A stretch of 64,000 bases of DNA, from the NCBI GenBank assembly GCA_006384855.1, contig VCJN01000607.1:124001-188000 (forward strand). The letters are read 5' to 3'. Positions 63,701 through 64,000 of this stretch are shown here, piece by piece. Position numbers and translations under genes: made by a program. The notes beneath the pieces were generated by a model. That model was not told where the DNA came from, did no database searches, and worked only from the letters and a program-made list of their open reading frames with translations. Each line of letters starts with the position of its first letter. Position 1 is the first letter of the stretch. This DNA comes from Tetraselmis striata. Its lineage: Eukaryota > Chlorophyta > Chlorodendrophyceae > Chlorodendrales > Chlorodendraceae.

Positions 63701-64000
63701 ATGGAGGTCGGATCGCCCACTAGGTCGCCCGCTAACCTGCCCGCCGCCGGCGCAGTTCCGTTCTCGTACTTGGCCGCCCTCAGTTCGCCCGACCCTGCCG
63801 TCCCTGCCGGAGCCGAACGGCTCCGGACCAGCCCCGTTTTTGCGGCACCCCTCATGCAGACAGTTGCCGAGGTCGCCTCTCTGTTGTCCCCTGCAACTGC
63901 GTCCGGTCCTCCAGCAAGCGGTGGTCGTACCACTGGCGGTAGCAGATCGCCCGCGGCGGCTAGTCAGCGAGCGCCGGTTCTCACTACCCAAGACCAACCT
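63701..64000 (+). CDS. 5' end of an ORF running off the window
   Basis: From an ATG at 63701 the plus strand is open for 100 codons to the end of the window: MEVGSPTRSPANLPAAGAVP, then Ala/Pro/Ser/Thr-rich sequence ending VLTTQDQP. Low-complexity, GC-rich sequence is easily open by chance and the minus strand is also open, but the frame begins with a good Met and shows a plausible disordered N-terminus. It could be the start of a retroelement ORF1 or of a host gene. Nothing is recognised. Confidence 0.35.
   Translation, partial: MEVGSPTRSPANLPAAGAVPFSYLAALSSPDPAVPAGAERLRTSPVFAAPLMQTVAEVASLLSPATASGPPASGGRTTGGSRSPAAASQRAPVLTTQDQP

Noticed and set aside
1-64000. CRISPR arrays, bacterial operons or rRNA genes
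   Set aside because: No regularly spaced repeats, no Shine-Dalgarno-linked gene strings and no rRNA signatures were seen; the introns and retrotransposons show nuclear eukaryotic DNA.

Overview
The window looks like nuclear DNA of a GC-rich, intron-rich, transposon-rich unicellular eukaryote, most likely a chlorophyte green alga. Reasons: GC-rich exons separated by AT-rich or homopolymer-laden introns, GT-AG introns plus two GC-AG introns, TGTAA (the chlorophyte poly(A) signal) close behind two gene ends and at the 3' ends of both LINE families, and a transposon mix (REL-type LINEs, a tyrosine-recombinase retrotransposon with split direct repeats, tRNA-derived SINEs) typical of such algae. 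Species cannot be read from the sequence.

Host genes. (1) 263-2782 (-): an 839-aa protein of about eleven armadillo-like repeats with an acidic EEVK linker. (2) 2969-3612 (-): a possible two-exon small gene. (3) 7173-16353 (+): a complete 14-exon DEAD-box helicase; every exon phase agrees and the 586-aa product has all helicase motifs plus a Tyr/Trp-rich C-terminus resembling DDX20/Gemin3. (4) 31491-35095 (+): a three-exon, 190-aa type I membrane protein with signal peptide, Cys-containing ectodomain and one membrane span. (5) 37666-41253 (-): a five-exon NYN-domain ribonuclease with four LOTUS/OST-HTH modules (MARF1/limkain-b1-like architecture). Weaker loci: an EXO1/XPG-type nuclease remnant (59118-60106), a small Cys/His locus (61644-62106), several unrecognised coding remnants, and a reading frame running off the right end (63701-64000).

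Mobile elements. LINE-A (19959-24400) is an apparently intact REL-endonuclease non-LTR retrotransposon with one 1402-aa ORF and a perfect 15-bp target duplication; five short truncated relatives lie elsewhere, one with a twin-priming inversion. LINE-B is a second REL family with a long decayed copy (43255-47338), a 5'-truncated copy with a clean 526-aa ORF (55639-57287) and a 68-bp tail copy (32925-32992), each with a target duplication. A DIRS/PAT-like tyrosine-recombinase element (about 26200-31227, minus strand) has split direct repeats and is broken. There are four SINE copies or fragments, a terminal-inverted-repeat element with a large internal hairpin (5729-6554) and several unnamed dispersed repeats.

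Layout: 0-17 kb is gene-dense but with long introns; 17-31 kb is mostly retrotransposons; 31-41 kb holds the membrane-protein and NYN-LOTUS genes; 41-64 kb is repeat-rich with LINE-B copies and decayed coding pieces. The helicase and the NYN-LOTUS protein are both RNA-metabolism proteins, but nothing in the sequence ties them into one pathway.
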